The notes under the pieces: generated by a model
The model's database searches: none
The model's input: the letters and a program-made list of their open reading frames with translations, nothing else
Told to the model about the DNA's origin: nothing
DNA from: Dactylonectria macrodidyma
Lineage: Eukaryota; Ascomycota; Sordariomycetes; Hypocreales; Nectriaceae
DNA length: 64,000 nucleotides
Direction of reading: 5' to 3'
Assembly (NCBI GenBank): GCA_020744425.1
Contig: JAGMUV010000015.1
Coordinates: 620,001 to 684,000 of the forward strand
Shown: positions 48,462 to 59,786 of the stretch, piece after piece
Layout: each line of letters begins with the position of its first letter
Position numbering within the stretch: the first letter of the stretch is position 1
Translations under genes and position numbers: made by a program

Positions 48462-50975
48462 CTAAAATGAATCAAATAATGGGTTGCCAAAGTTTTCGTC
48501 TTCCCACCACCCCATGCCGGTGTTTTCGTCTTCGATGGCAGGTTGCGCGTTGTTGAATCCCATGTCGGCAATGTTGAACAGCTGGGACGAGTCGGCGTAC
48601 AGCCACGGCGTGGTCGTGAAGGCGAGGCTGTCGACCTGCTCGACAGACGGTTCTTCGAATACCGTGTCTCGCGCAGGGTTTCTGGATGAAGACGGCGCGG
48701 GCTTGCAGGATAAAGTAGGGGCCTGCTGCCCTCCGTCGGCTGTGTTGATGGTGATCTCGGGCGATGTGGCGACGATGATCTCGATGGTTGAGCTGTCGCC
48801 CAAGTCTTCTTGGGGAACTGTTGGAGCGAGCGAGGCATCTAGTAAGCCGGCCGTGGGCATTTCTTGCGTGTCTGCCATCGAGTTGAACTGTAGGATGTCC
48901 CACATCAGGGGGACGCTGAGGTAGATTCTCGAGGGCATCCAGTCTTCAACGTCCATGCTTTCCGAGCCTGCGGCAATCCTAGTCATCTTGTCCAGGTTAC
49001 GGTCCTGGGAAATGACTGTCAGCTAATATTCATCATGCAGATTCAAGGCGAGCAATGACATACCAATGCTCGACAGGCCTCGGAGGAGGGGATGAAGCTC
49101 TTCAGAAACCTCCTGCACTTTGCAAAGTCGGTGTTGGATTTGTGCTTCAGCTTGGTCGCCGCGGCACAGCAGTAGTACAGATGAACTGTAGCCGCAATCG
49201 CAGCTACGTGACCGAAGAAGGGATCTACCAGCGGAATCTGCTTGTCCACGACCATGTCTATCATGCGGACGATCCAGGTAGAGTGCAAAAGAGCGAGCTC
49301 TGAAGACCGCCTCCAGAAGGTGTTGGGGATAGCTAAATTCGGATTGTGCTGCGCTCCAACAATGTAGAGGAACGGGTGATTCAACACGGTATGGATGGAA
49401 TGGTACGTGAACTGCTCCTTCAGCCACGGCGCGAAGTAGTCTCGGTTCATCCTCACCTCCTCCACCTTGCGCTCGTAGAACTTGACTGAGTCGTATCGAT
49501 GGCACATGGGGATCCTGTTCTCCGTCTCCATGAAGTCGGACAGAACCTTGGCATACATCGAATCATACCTCCAAGGCTCCTGCAGGATATTGCGAGAGCA
49601 GTCTGACACGTATTTTCGTACTTGGCTCCAGACCCATCCCAGGTGGACGCTCGTGTTCCACACTCCCGTGTCGCTGGGCGTTGTGCATCCGAGCTCGTCT
49701 CGGGGCAGAGGCGGTGCTGTTGGATCTGGTGCCCTCTGGATCCGGCCGCTTGAAGAGACACACGGCCGCCATATCTCGGTTGGGACGCTCAAGAGGCCTG
49801 TTTGGCGGCCATATGACTGCTCGAGGAGCTGGAGGCTCCAGAACAGCCGCTTCTTCCGCTCTGTTGTCCGATCTTCGATGGCATAGACAGATGTAAGATC
49901 CAGCATCGCAGATCGGCAGAGCTGAAAAGCAAGGCCTAGATGAAATTGGCCAAGGTGCGTGTTTCCATCTGTGATACCAGTTAGTCCTCGAGGTTGCACA
50001 TGTCCAGTTCAGATGAAGCCATACCCATAAATGCGGAATACGAAAGCAAGCACAGGCTTTCAATAATGGGGAGATCGACGGTCCCGTTTGCTATGCGGAG
50101 CATGATCAAGCTTTTAGCAATGTTCCCGTGCAGCGCCGACTGATCACGATTGTCTGAGAACCGCGAAGTCAGCGCCAGGATACTACAGGCAAGTTCTTCG
50201 GAAAGAGATGCATGGTCGCTGACTTCGTCACGTTCAAAACACCAAATGGGCTGCCGGTGGCAATACTTGAAATAGAGGTTGATGCCCGTGGCGATGTCGG
50301 ACGGGTGAGGTCGCAGGTTGGAGGTGTCGGAGTCAAATGTGCCAGTCGACGGGTGGCTGACGGGATAACTGGGCTCGGGAGCCGGAGGAGTCGCTGAGAA
50401 GGACTTTTCCGAGGGTTCAGGTACTTCTTCGATGGCTTCTTCTTGACGTATGTTGCGCTTTGTCCTAAGGACTCGGTCAGAACGTTTGAACGCCGCATTC
50501 GTCGCAGTCGCATGTACAAGCTCCCACTCAAGATGAGTTCTAATTTCTCTTCCAAGTGCGCCAGCCTCTCATCCTAATGAATAAAATAATTTGTCAGAAA
50601 CCCATGAACCATCATAAAACTGGGGTTTGGTGTAAAATAACGTACCGATCGGCCGCTTTGTGATGGCCTCCTCGCGGGTGGATACGAGCATGGCTGCTTG
50701 AGGCGGGCACAGCTTGAGCAAGCCGGCTTCTCACCAGGGCAGCGGGTCTTTTTCCTCCTGTGTGACATGAACAAGTTAGCATCAAGTTAGCGAATTTGGT
50801 TGGAGCGCGGCAAAACGCGGCAACACAAGGTAATGCGCGGGTAGCACGAAATGGAAGAAAAAGGGCAAACAAGAAAATGGTATGGGAGTTTGACGAACTT
50901 GCAAGTGAGACAGGCATGGTGTAATCGCCGCCTCCCACGAGCACTGCTTCCTTCCTCTGGTGGGGTCGGGGACAT
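48462..50975 (-). CDS. Zn(II)2Cys6 transcription factor with fungal regulatory domain, 710 aa
   Basis: Six exons (50899-50975, 50646-50757, 50518-50573, 50025-50464, 49064-49968, 48462-49004) with introns of 141, 72, 53, 56 and 59 nt keep one frame throughout. The zinc cluster is split by intron 1: CLTCKRKKTRC then CSSCARLKQPC (Cys 22, 25, 32, 39, 42, 49). A coiled-coil DERLAHLEEKLELIL follows, as usual for dimerisation. The fungal regulatory domain starts with INLYFKYCHRQPIWCFE and includes LCLLSYSAFM, LGLAFQLCRSAMLDL and RKKRLFWSLQLLEQSYGR. An acidic C-terminus (WWEDENFGNPLFDSF) may activate transcription. Its target is unknown; it is divergent from the Rieske oxygenase gene 3 kb away. Confidence 0.92.
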
Positions 50976-53900
50976 AATAATATGATAACTCTTCTCTTGT
51001 CTCTTCTTCTTCTCTTTCGTCTTTCGTCTTTCGTCTTCTCTTCAACCTCAAGTCCCAAAGGACCGGCCAGGGCGTCTCAAGTGGCAAGGAGGGGGCTCGC
51101 GTCCGCTAAATACCTTAACCCCTCCACCAAAGCTATGACTGGATTACTCCATCTAAACTTCGATTGGCCTCGCTGCTACACGCCTCCCAAACTACGAGGC
51201 GACAAGGTGCTACTACGCACGAGTCACGCGGGGTCGGGAACTCAAACTGCATGTAGCTAGCTGCTGTGCGTCTGGCTTGTTTGAGGGTGCGGGGGAAAAA
51301 ACAATGACATGAAAGCGTGAGAGTGGAAAAGGTCCTTTTTCCGGAGGCGAGGGTTGACCAAAAGAGGCAAGGGATGACGGCGACGCGATATTGGCAGAAT
51401 GACGAAGGATTTTTTGGGAAAATGGGGAAGAGAAGGGAGGTAAAAAAACGGGGACTTGAGCCAATCCGCCATGGTCGATAAAGAAGAGGAAAGGCTCGCG
51501 AGAAAGATTAAGGCAACGCGCAGAGATAAACTAGGCTGAAGGAGTGAGCCTCGCAGCGAATGGATTGCGTATCTCAGCATCACTGCCTCGCTAGCTCCGA
51601 ATGCCACATCGCTAAAATCGCACCCCCCGCATGGTGTTGATTGTTCATCTACCGGTAATAGCCCCCGGTGTCGGCCCTGCCATTCCGTTCCAACTGGATG
51701 TAGGTATTTGTGGGATACTATCCCACCCCAAGAGATACCGGTACATGACCAGACTATCCCACCATGGGATTGACACTGCGATAATGCGTAGCGGAGCGCG
51801 CCCATCCGTTTCGGCTTATCTTGGTGTGTGTAGGTAGACTTACCACGTACTACATACTACGTAGTAACAAATGGCGAGTCGGCGAGTCTTTCTAAATTAG
51901 GACACCACCATCTCAAGCAAAACACGCGAGACTCTCCGCATGCCACCAGCCCAGCCCCCAAAGCTGGACTGGCTTCTTGTCACTGTTACGAACGCTAGGC
52001 TTTTGCCCGGGCCACCCCGATTTCTCTTTGACCCCCGGTCCGACCGGCTTCACGTCCGATGATAGTCCCCGAAGGATCACAGATGTCTGCAAACCTTATC
52101 TGAGATCCCGCGTTGAACTTGAGCACGAAAAGGGAAACCCGAGAGAAGAACGGTGGAAGAAGAGGACAGAACCCTTGGTTTCGGTTTTTTTTTTTTTTTC
52201 TTCCTCCCGCTGCTGTATCAACGCCCGTACATACAACCTCTCAGCGTTGCCTCTGTTGGATGGAACCATGCAAGGAACACCAAGCGAGCCGGATGGAGCG
52301 GGGTAGGAGTTCGGCGTGGCCGGTGGAGAAAGATATCAATTGTGGAAAAGAAAGAGCAAGTCGTGCATGACAAGACGCGCACCGCTTTGGCTAGTTCTTG
52401 TCCCACCCAATCCATAGATACCTAGATAGGCATGATATGATATAGGGTAGCGAGCGCGCGGCTTAGAGATAGATAGGCGCCCCCGGGCGAGAATGGATCA
52501 TGGATCTATGATCTGGGGATCTACAGGATCGTCACAGTCCAGCAAGCCCCATGGTCTTGGTGTTGATAAAAGAACAATTCCATCTCTCATTCGCCTGCTC
52601 TCCAAGGTTGTGAACCTCCACAAGTCGTATTTTTTACTTGAGAATGAATCATCGTCACGAGTTGGAGCGCCTGATTGTCTCACCATTTGGTCTGTGGGCA
52701 ATCAGCCTAGGCGTAGGAAGGGATAGGACGGGGTGGGGAGAGACAGTAGCTGCCCGAAGAGAGGGGTCCTCTTAGACACCCCGCTGGCAATCACCTCTAT
52801 CTTGGTCATTTGGGGTTTGGTGCAGCGGGTGACGAAGTGCGTCTCCGCCATTGGCATTGATAGGAAACAAGCCTTTTTTTGCCTGCCTCGTCTTTTTTCT
52901 TTTCTTTTTTTGGGTGCAGTTTCAGACCCGTTGTCGGCGAGGTATTCCACCCTCGCGTGTCGTCGTGCATCATGCGTCTTTGCTGGGAGAGGGGAAACTG
53001 ACAGGTCATAAGTTGCCGCTTGAGGCCCCTCCCCCGGACGAGGCAGGTCGTTGCCATGATAAGAACCCTCGGTGTTCAACTGCCGGCAGGTCAGCAAATA
53101 TGCCTTCACAAAAGTCTGCTATCGGGTGTGGGAAATTTGGGCAGCTATGCCGTAGCCATCACCTTGTCCGGCCGACCAAGTTCACGATGAGAGTCATGTT
53201 TCCTCCTCCTCCTCCTCCTCCTTCTTCACCGCCATATAGACCGGTCAAGTAGGGAAAGGTTTAAAAACGAACAGAGGCGCACGCAGGCCGTAAGAGGTGT
53301 CATATGGCCCCGCGTGAGTAGAAAAGAGGCGTGAGAGTAAAGAGGCTTGCAGGGCCTCCAGGCTCGTGACCACGGTGAAGACGGGCCACTTACCTAGAAA
53401 TGCGCGCCCTGGTACTTGTAGCCAGTCGTCTGTGGCCAGTGTGTCGCCCTGGTATAGGTAGCCTATATGTAGCCCGGTCTCGTCTGTCGGCCTGTAAGCT
53501 GCCGCGTGTACGGCCATTCAAAGATAGGCAATTACAACACGTGGGTGCAATCTAAAGGTGTGCACGCGGGTTGGGTCTGAGAGAGGGTGCGCTGGCCCTC
53601 GTTTATGAGGCCCCCCCGAGAAGTCTATCAGGTGCCGTATCTTCCGGCTGTTCGGCGACCCGAAGCCCGATGATGCTCGATAAGTCGACAGCAATAAGCG
53701 GCGCCGAGGGGGAACATTTCCGATCATGTGACCGGGGGAATGCCATCAACCCGTTCCAGTGTGAGTCTCCAACGCCACCTGATTAGCTTCACGATGCGAA
53801 TTCGGACAAGGATATGCCATGGCCGGAGAGATAAGACGGGCTATATCTTGCTGGAACGATGATGGTGCTTTTCTAGAAGCATATTCATATTCATATTCTA

Positions 53901-54017
53901 TTCACAAGCTCGACCTTTTATAAAAGTACAATCAAGATCAATACTTCATTCTCATCCTTGTTCTCTTTGACATCTAATCTACGTCCACTATACACATTCA
54001 CATACCCAATCAACATA
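50976..54017. other. 3 kb divergent intergenic region
   Basis: The region lies between the start codons of the zinc-cluster regulator and the Rieske oxygenase. It includes C/T-rich tracts (50990-51060), a T run near 52184-52200 and a short TCC repeat at 53200-53223, and no supported gene. Confidence 0.5.
53919..53925 (+). promoter_or_regulatory. TATA box of the Rieske oxygenase gene
   Basis: TATAAAA lies about 95 bases upstream of the chosen ATG and is followed by a CA-rich leader, a common arrangement in inducible fungal genes. Confidence 0.55.
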
Positions 54018-55199
54018 ATGTCCACGTTCGAGAGCGTCGTGGGCCTCGTCCTGGGTCAAGCCGAAGCCGGCCAAGCCCTGCCAGCAACCTGGTACACCTC
54101 CAAAGAGCTGTACGAGCTCGAACGACGCGCAATCTACTCTAAGAAATGGCTCCTCACCACGCACAAGTCCAGGATCCCCAATTCTGGGGACTGGCTGCGG
54201 TTCGATGTGGCCGGCTTCGACTTCGTCATCACCCGGGACCGCACCGGAACCATCAACGCCTTCCACAACGTCTGCCGGCACCGAGCCTACCCTATTGTCG
54301 ACGGAGACAAGGGCCACAACAACGTCCTCTCCTGCAAATATCATGGCTGGTCGTACGGCCTGAACGGCAAGCTGGCTAAGGCCCCTGGCTACCAAGACCT
54401 GCCCGGTTTTGACAAGGCCCAAAACAACCTCTTCTCCGTCCACGTCCACACTGATGTGAACGGCTTCATCTGGGTCAACATGGACGCCGCTGTGAAGCCG
54501 GAGAACCCGTGGACAGACGACATCGAAGCTGTGGACACGCAACAGAGGTTCAAGGCCTACGACTTTGGCGAGTACGAGTTCGACCACACCTGGGAGGTGG
54601 AGGGGGAGTGGAACTGGAAGATCATGGCCGATGGGCAAATCCTACCCTACGGCAGCCCGACGCCTGAGCAGGTCTCAAAGGGCTCCCAAGTGTCTAGTGC
54701 CTACTATTTCCCCAGTACCTCCATGAACGTCTCGTAAGTGCACCGCTCACGCTGAATTCAAACTTGCGACATGACTAACTGTTGGCTTTCCAGACCACAC
54801 CTCTTCTTCATGCAACGATTTGAACCCAGCGGCCCAACGAAGACCATCATGAAGTGCGAAGTCTACCGAAACAAGAACGCCACCGACGAAGACTTTAGTG
54901 TCATCGCGGATATTCAAAAGAGAGTCAGCTCAGAGGACGCGAAGATATGCGCCGCGGCACAGCGGAACCTCGACGCCGGGCTTATCAACGAACCGACGCT
55001 GGATAAGGGCCCCCTCGCCTTCCACGACTCGGTGCGCGAGCTGATGCAGTCACATTACAAGCGGGAGGCGGAAAAGGACGCAGAGATCTGGCCTGCTCGG
55101 CAGGTCCTGCCCGAATCTGCCAAGGCCACGGAGACGGATATTGGATTCTGCTCCAACGTGGACTGTTGTAGGCTCAAGAAGAAGGAAATGGCTTTCTAG
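54018..55199 (+). CDS. Rieske [2Fe-2S] ring-hydroxylating-type oxygenase lacking its catalytic iron segment
   Basis: Exons 54018-54733 and 54794-55199 (60-nt intron, GACTAAC branch) encode 373 aa. The Rieske centre is complete: NVCRHRAYPI and CKYHGW give Cys86/His88 and Cys106/His109. The C-terminal half (YYFPSTSMNVSPHLFFMQRF, EVYRNKNATDEDFSVIADI) is that of fungal choline-monooxygenase-like enzymes. In this family WNWK is followed by a D-N-x-x-E-C-Y-H-C-x-x-x-H block that binds the mononuclear iron. Here EGEWNWKIMAD runs directly into GQILPYGSPTPEQ, so that block and roughly 30 residues are absent without a frameshift. The protein should keep its iron-sulfur cluster but not catalyse oxygenation. 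The start is placed at MSTFESVV; an in-frame ATG 60 bases upstream adds a leader-like peptide. Confidence 0.85.
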
Positions 55200-56056
55200 T
55201 GGACCAAAGGGGGGTCTCAATTTATACAGTACTTTTACGATCATGAAGCATCCTGGGTTTAGCATTGCATCACATCTTTCTCTCTCACAATATGAGCCAA
55301 AAATCGCTTTCTTGTTAATACCATCTTTCACTATCAGCAGTGCCAAACGACACATGCGCATGAACTTCGTAGCAAATACCTCAAGGGGGACTACAGTAGG
55401 ACATCCAAAAAATAAAACTAGCAATAAGAATGACAGTAATGCTAACCGAATGGTACCTAAGCTTAGAAAAACAAGAATTAGATGGGTCTTTGCTTGAGGG
55501 AGTGATCACAAAAGTGCTAAAATAACTGAGGCAAAACATACACTCGACCATCCTTGGTCTTAATTTCTGGGTTCTATCTTGTCCCTGCCCCCTTCTCTAG
55601 AACTTCGGATACTGTAATCACCTGGATCGCCTTTGCAGATTAGGATCCATACAATCAAAGTTTCTAGGTGCACCTCCATAAACAACACCAATAATTAGCG
55701 TTTGGAATGATCACTGTTTGGTTTTTGTTGGAGTTTAGCTATTGTCACTGCTTTGCCATTGTTACTCTTTGGCTTTTGCTACTGTTTGGCTTTTGGTATC
55801 GTTTGGCTTTTACTGCTGTTTGGCCATTGTTCCCCCGTCTCTGAATGCAAACGAACAGACCGTGTCCAAACCTTCAAGCACCCATTTAAGCATTGTTTGC
55901 CTTTCCCATCTCTGTGTTTGACTCACTGCCTGATTAGCTTTCCCTCATGAAGATAATAAATTCCTGCTTTTGCCCTCGATTTTTGTTTCTGCCACGTCCA
56001 ACTCCATCACTTCATCGACTCCTCTCTCATCTTTGTGCATCATTTGCTCTGGCACC
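55200..56056. other. Intergenic with degenerate T-rich repeats
   Basis: This tandem spacer holds the 3' UTR of the oxygenase gene and the promoter of the next gene. It contains an array of imperfect TTTGGCTTTTG-like repeats, listed separately, and no supported gene. Confidence 0.5.
55706..55832. repeat. Degenerate tandem repeats, core CTGTTTGGCTTTTG
   Basis: At least six imperfect copies of an 18-20-bp unit with the core TTTGGCTTTT follow each other about 230 bases upstream of the next start codon. Divergence between copies suggests an old repeat. Confidence 0.7.
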
Positions 56057-57439
56057 ATGTCTGCATCAAGCAATAGAATCCTCACTCCTCTCGATACTAG
56101 TGACCTTATTAGACAAGGCCTAGTCAGCAATCGAAATGCAAATGGCACCCGACGGATTCACAAACGCCGTCTGAACAGATCTAGCAATGAGGAGAATCAC
56201 GACATCAGCCTCAACATCCCCCTCCAGTCTGCAGCCGCTGTCGATGCCTTTATGACGATACCAGACGAGCTGATCTCTCGAGCAACCCTCACATATGTTG
56301 GATTCTCCGAAGCTAAAGCGGATGCTCTTTGGAATGACTGGGTCAACTGGCCATCGGGACCTTCTGATCCTATACGGGAAACCGACCCTGATCACCCTTC
56401 CAAATTGGTCATGACCTTCATCGACTTCATAACCGGCCCGTTCAGGCCGTCAAACGATACTGCTAGCGACAACGACGCGGATTGGAAGAGGGTCATGGGA
56501 GAGTATGGACTCAGCACCGAGCTTCAGCGCGCAATTCTTGACCCCAACTTCAAATACCTCCGCCTGTCCGAGTCTTGCGCCTTTTGGGCTCAGGACACTG
56601 TCGAAATGCGGTACGGTGGGCTCAAAGAAATTCAGGCGGCGTCACATGAACGAGAAAGAGCATTGCGACGCAGTGCCGACCGACCAGGCCAAGCTTCCGC
56701 CACCCCTAGCCAAGGTCGACGATCTATTTCGGAGTTACAGAGATCAAACGCTTCCGGACTCTCCCTTGACAGTTCAGCTTCGGCTAGAGCCATTGCAGCT
56801 CGCAATACGCCAGGGCAGACAGTCCTTTTCAAGGGTCTAGACCAGAGTCGCATCGCAGGTCTCTTCGACAACAACGGAGCACTCCTGGACATTACAACCC
56901 TTCTCTCGGCAGCCCCTTCGGACTTCAGCGGAAGACTCGGTATGTATTACTTCACGCCCGACATCAAGGTGGCGGAGTACTACGCTTCCTATGCAAAGCG
57001 CAGAGCTCGAGCCGAGTCAATCGCCATCGTCTACATGACGATTCCCAACCGAGCAATTGAGTCCATGGCAGCGCCAGAGATCCAGAGAATATTTTGGCCA
57101 AGTCCGGAATGGAAAGAGTTTGTCTGGCTTGGTCGAAGAAGGCAGAGAGTCACCAAGCCACTGCTCAAGTTCCAAGAGGCCACCTTACTCATCGGCACTA
57201 CTGCGAAGAAGCCCACCCATGCCTGGGGGTTGTTGCAATCATGGGAAAACATTACGGAGAATTACGTCCTCAGAACTGGGAGAGACGGAGCTGGGATACC
57301 GGCTGTACAGTATGTCTTCTTAGATACGAAGGGGGAAGATTTCTTAACCGCAAACTCGACGATCCAAGTCTTCCCTTTTACCAAGGCAAACTTCGAGAGC
57401 TGGATGGAGGCCAACGAGGTGCTCTTTCCATGGGCATAA
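56057..57439 (+). CDS. Protein with possible ADP-ribosyltransferase-like region, 460 aa
   Basis: This is a single open frame; the first ATG (CACCATGTCTGC) is good, and upstream in-frame sequence lacks ATG. Residues 1-70 are Ser/Asn/Arg-rich. A region near 65-170 has LISRATLTYVGFSEAKADAL and WNDWVNWPSG. From about 250, TVLFKGLDQSRIAGLFDNNG, DFSGRLGMYYFTPDIKVAEY and YASYAKRRARAESIAIVYM follow the order of many ART folds: a strand with H/F-K/R-G, a 'D-F-G/S-G-x-Y-F-T' strand, and a helix A-x-x-Y-A. The catalytic residues cannot be assigned by eye, so the call is inference. No signal peptide is seen. It converges on the membrane protein gene. Confidence 0.6.
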   Translation: MSASSNRILTPLDTSDLIRQGLVSNRNANGTRRIHKRRLNRSSNEENHDISLNIPLQSAAAVDAFMTIPDELISRATLTYVGFSEAKADALWNDWVNWPSGPSDPIRETDPDHPSKLVMTFIDFITGPFRPSNDTASDNDADWKRVMGEYGLSTELQRAILDPNFKYLRLSESCAFWAQDTVEMRYGGLKEIQAASHERERALRRSADRPGQASATPSQGRRSISELQRSNASGLSLDSSASARAIAARNTPGQTVLFKGLDQSRIAGLFDNNGALLDITTLLSAAPSDFSGRLGMYYFTPDIKVAEYYASYAKRRARAESIAIVYMTIPNRAIESMAAPEIQRIFWPSPEWKEFVWLGRRRQRVTKPLLKFQEATLLIGTTAKKPTHAWGLLQSWENITENYVLRTGRDGAGIPAVQYVFLDTKGEDFLTANSTIQVFPFTKANFESWMEANEVLFPWA

Positions 57440-57583
57440 TGGCGACATGCAATTCTTCAAATGAAGCCTCTTTTTTAGTTATTCCTATCCTAGTCTTAGG
57501 TACCATTGGGAGTACATTACTGCAATTATTATGGTTCGTTTGTTTCTTTTTACTTAAGTTCTCCTTTTAGGTGCGTAATTCTA

Positions 57584-58675
57584 CTAGCTGCGGCCCAAAC
57601 TCAACTCTTCCTCCGGATGCTCGTCTACGCTCTGATAGGCCATGCTCTCCGTTATACCGGCGAGTTCAAACCTCACCACAGTCCTGCAGGCAATGGCACT
57701 GGCCGTAAACCTCGCCACAATGAGAACAGAGTCCACGACGCTGAAAAAGAGCAGGCTGGACATGACCAGGGTGCCGAGGACGACGTGGGCGAGGATGCCC
57801 AAGTTCAGCAGCCAGGCCAGCACGGGAAATAGAAACGTCTCTTTGGGCCGCCATTCAAGGAACCTGGGCGCCTGGAATGCGCAGGGTACGAACTCGTCCA
57901 GCACCCAGCTGGGGAAGCCGCTGTTGCTGCTTCGCCCTCTGTCCTGGTACTTGGAGGCCTTCGCGGAGCGCTGGGCTTGGACGCGGAGATGCAGCACGAC
58001 GGAACCGACGAGGTGGATAATGACGGCGAGAAACGTCCAGAGCGGCATCATGAAGATGGTCTCGGGCGCGAACCCCACGACGGCGTTAACTCCTAGCCGG
58101 TATGCCAGGTGAACGACATTGGCCACGGCGCCGCCGACGACGAGATACTCTAGGACGCTGACCCAAGGCCGAAAGAAGGGCTTCATCACGCCCATCTGCA
58201 AGCCCGGGATGGCGTTGGCACTGGCCTCGCCGCCCTCGACGAACCTGGCCAGGGTCTCGAGAAACTCGCTGCCCCTCGCCATATTGACGGCCGGACTTCC
58301 GCCCGCAAGAAGCAGTGCCAGAAAGGGCCTTCTGCGCGCCAAAATAGCCGTCTCGGCCGTCGTACTGCCCAGACTCTGCAGGATGGTCGGCGTGAGACCT
58401 AAAACGACGGTGCTGGCACCCAACTCCGCCTTGCGAAACTCAGGAAACTCATTCAGGATGCAGTTGATGAGCGGCGTGACGGCCGACGACGCGCTGTTGG
58501 CGACGGTGCCCTCGCTCTTGAGGTAGCTCTCGTGCTGCTGTGAGCAGTTGTCGCGGATAATGCCCTGGAGGTACGGGTTCCAGCCGGGGAAGAATTGGTC
58601 AAACTGGTGCGTGGGCGCGCATCGTGCGACGCACGAAAACAGCGATACCAGCAAACCGAAGTGCAGTCGTTTCAT
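57584..58675 (-). CDS. Polytopic membrane protein with signal peptide, 363 aa
   Basis: The intronless frame begins with a signal peptide (MKRLHFGLLVSLFSCVARCA), followed by a lumenal/extracellular segment with Cys residues (DNCSQQHE, PLINCILNEF). Hydrophobic segments follow near residues 105-125, 170-192 (VLEYLVVGGAVANVVHLAY), 209-229 (MPLWTFLAVIIHLVGSVVLH) and 284-335 (two or three helices, FLFPVLAWLLNLGILAHVVL). The C-terminus is acidic and cytosolic-looking. No family was recognised; similar proteins of unknown function are common in filamentous ascomycetes. Only 144 bases separate its stop from that of the convergent neighbour. Confidence 0.75.
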   Translation of the reverse strand: MKRLHFGLLVSLFSCVARCAPTHQFDQFFPGWNPYLQGIIRDNCSQQHESYLKSEGTVANSASSAVTPLINCILNEFPEFRKAELGASTVVLGLTPTILQSLGSTTAETAILARRRPFLALLLAGGSPAVNMARGSEFLETLARFVEGGEASANAIPGLQMGVMKPFFRPWVSVLEYLVVGGAVANVVHLAYRLGVNAVVGFAPETIFMMPLWTFLAVIIHLVGSVVLHLRVQAQRSAKASKYQDRGRSSNSGFPSWVLDEFVPCAFQAPRFLEWRPKETFLFPVLAWLLNLGILAHVVLGTLVMSSLLFFSVVDSVLIVARFTASAIACRTVVRFELAGITESMAYQSVDEHPEEELSLGRS

Positions 58676-59786
58676 TGAGACTTGTGTGTGTGAGAAAAGT
58701 AGAGAACGGGTTGTGATGGCTAATCAAGCCCCATGAGAAGCGAAGACGAGGAGCATCTTTATTATTGAGACGAATCCAGCTAAAAAAGGTGGCGGCGGCA
58801 CTCTCGGGGCTAGCAATGAGTCAACTACACCATGAACGATTTAAACGAGTTAAACGAGTTATTTTCTCACTTCTTTGCATGTCCACCTGCCCAGTGTCTC
58901 CATAGATTGGCTGTGATACGAGCCGTGGTGGTGAGAAAGGCTCTGTCCGAGTTGTTGATCGACAAATTTGTTAGTGTATACTTCCCACTTGACTCACCCA
59001 TGTGCTAGTACGCAAAGACTGTAGCAAGCAGAGCCGGCATATGTGTACTAGTACTTCAAAGACAGTCGTGAACTAACACTTTCAGCCCTGTAGTTGGGGG
59101 CTAAATGCACGTGGGCGACAATTATGTTGTTGGGGGCCGCACTACATAGTACACGACGCCATTTAGTCGAGGCTAACTTGATGGAGCTGGACCTGTAAAA
59201 AAGAGCTCAAGTTGTCTGACAATTGTTGTTGTAGCCCTACCAAACGGCCATGCGAAGGCTGTGCCATCATCTGGTGTCCCCAATTGGCTCCGCTCTGGGC
59301 CGGGCCGTTCCTGAGGCTGGCCGATCAAATCTAGGAGCCCATGCAGTTGTTGCTAGTCCGGGGATATGCTATGAGACTACCTGTGTGTGATGTTTGGTGT
59401 GTGATTCCCTGCCGACACTGCATTGTAACAACAAGACGCAAGCACAAGATATATTTGAATGCCTAAGCTTGGTCGTGACACCTAAGATACTCTGATGCCA
59501 CCACACGCATCCAAGACACACCTTCGCCTCGCCTGCTGACTATCCCCAACGAGGATGTTATGTGTGAGCCGGTACATTGGGCCATCAAGATCGCACTCCT
59601 TGAATCATTAATACGTACAATCACAGGCGCCAAACTCCGAACATGATCTGCCATCCACCCAGGTGACATCCGTCATGGTACCCCTGTCCTACCCAAATCC
59701 TTCATAGATGGTCATACAGGTTCCCAAAGTAAAATTACAAAAAGAAGGATAAAAGGCTTGAGAAGAAAAGAATAGAAAAGTGGCTC
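58676..59786. other. Intergenic
   Basis: This region lies between the membrane protein start and the glutaredoxin stop, both on the minus strand. Frames are short and no feature is recognised. Confidence 0.5.
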
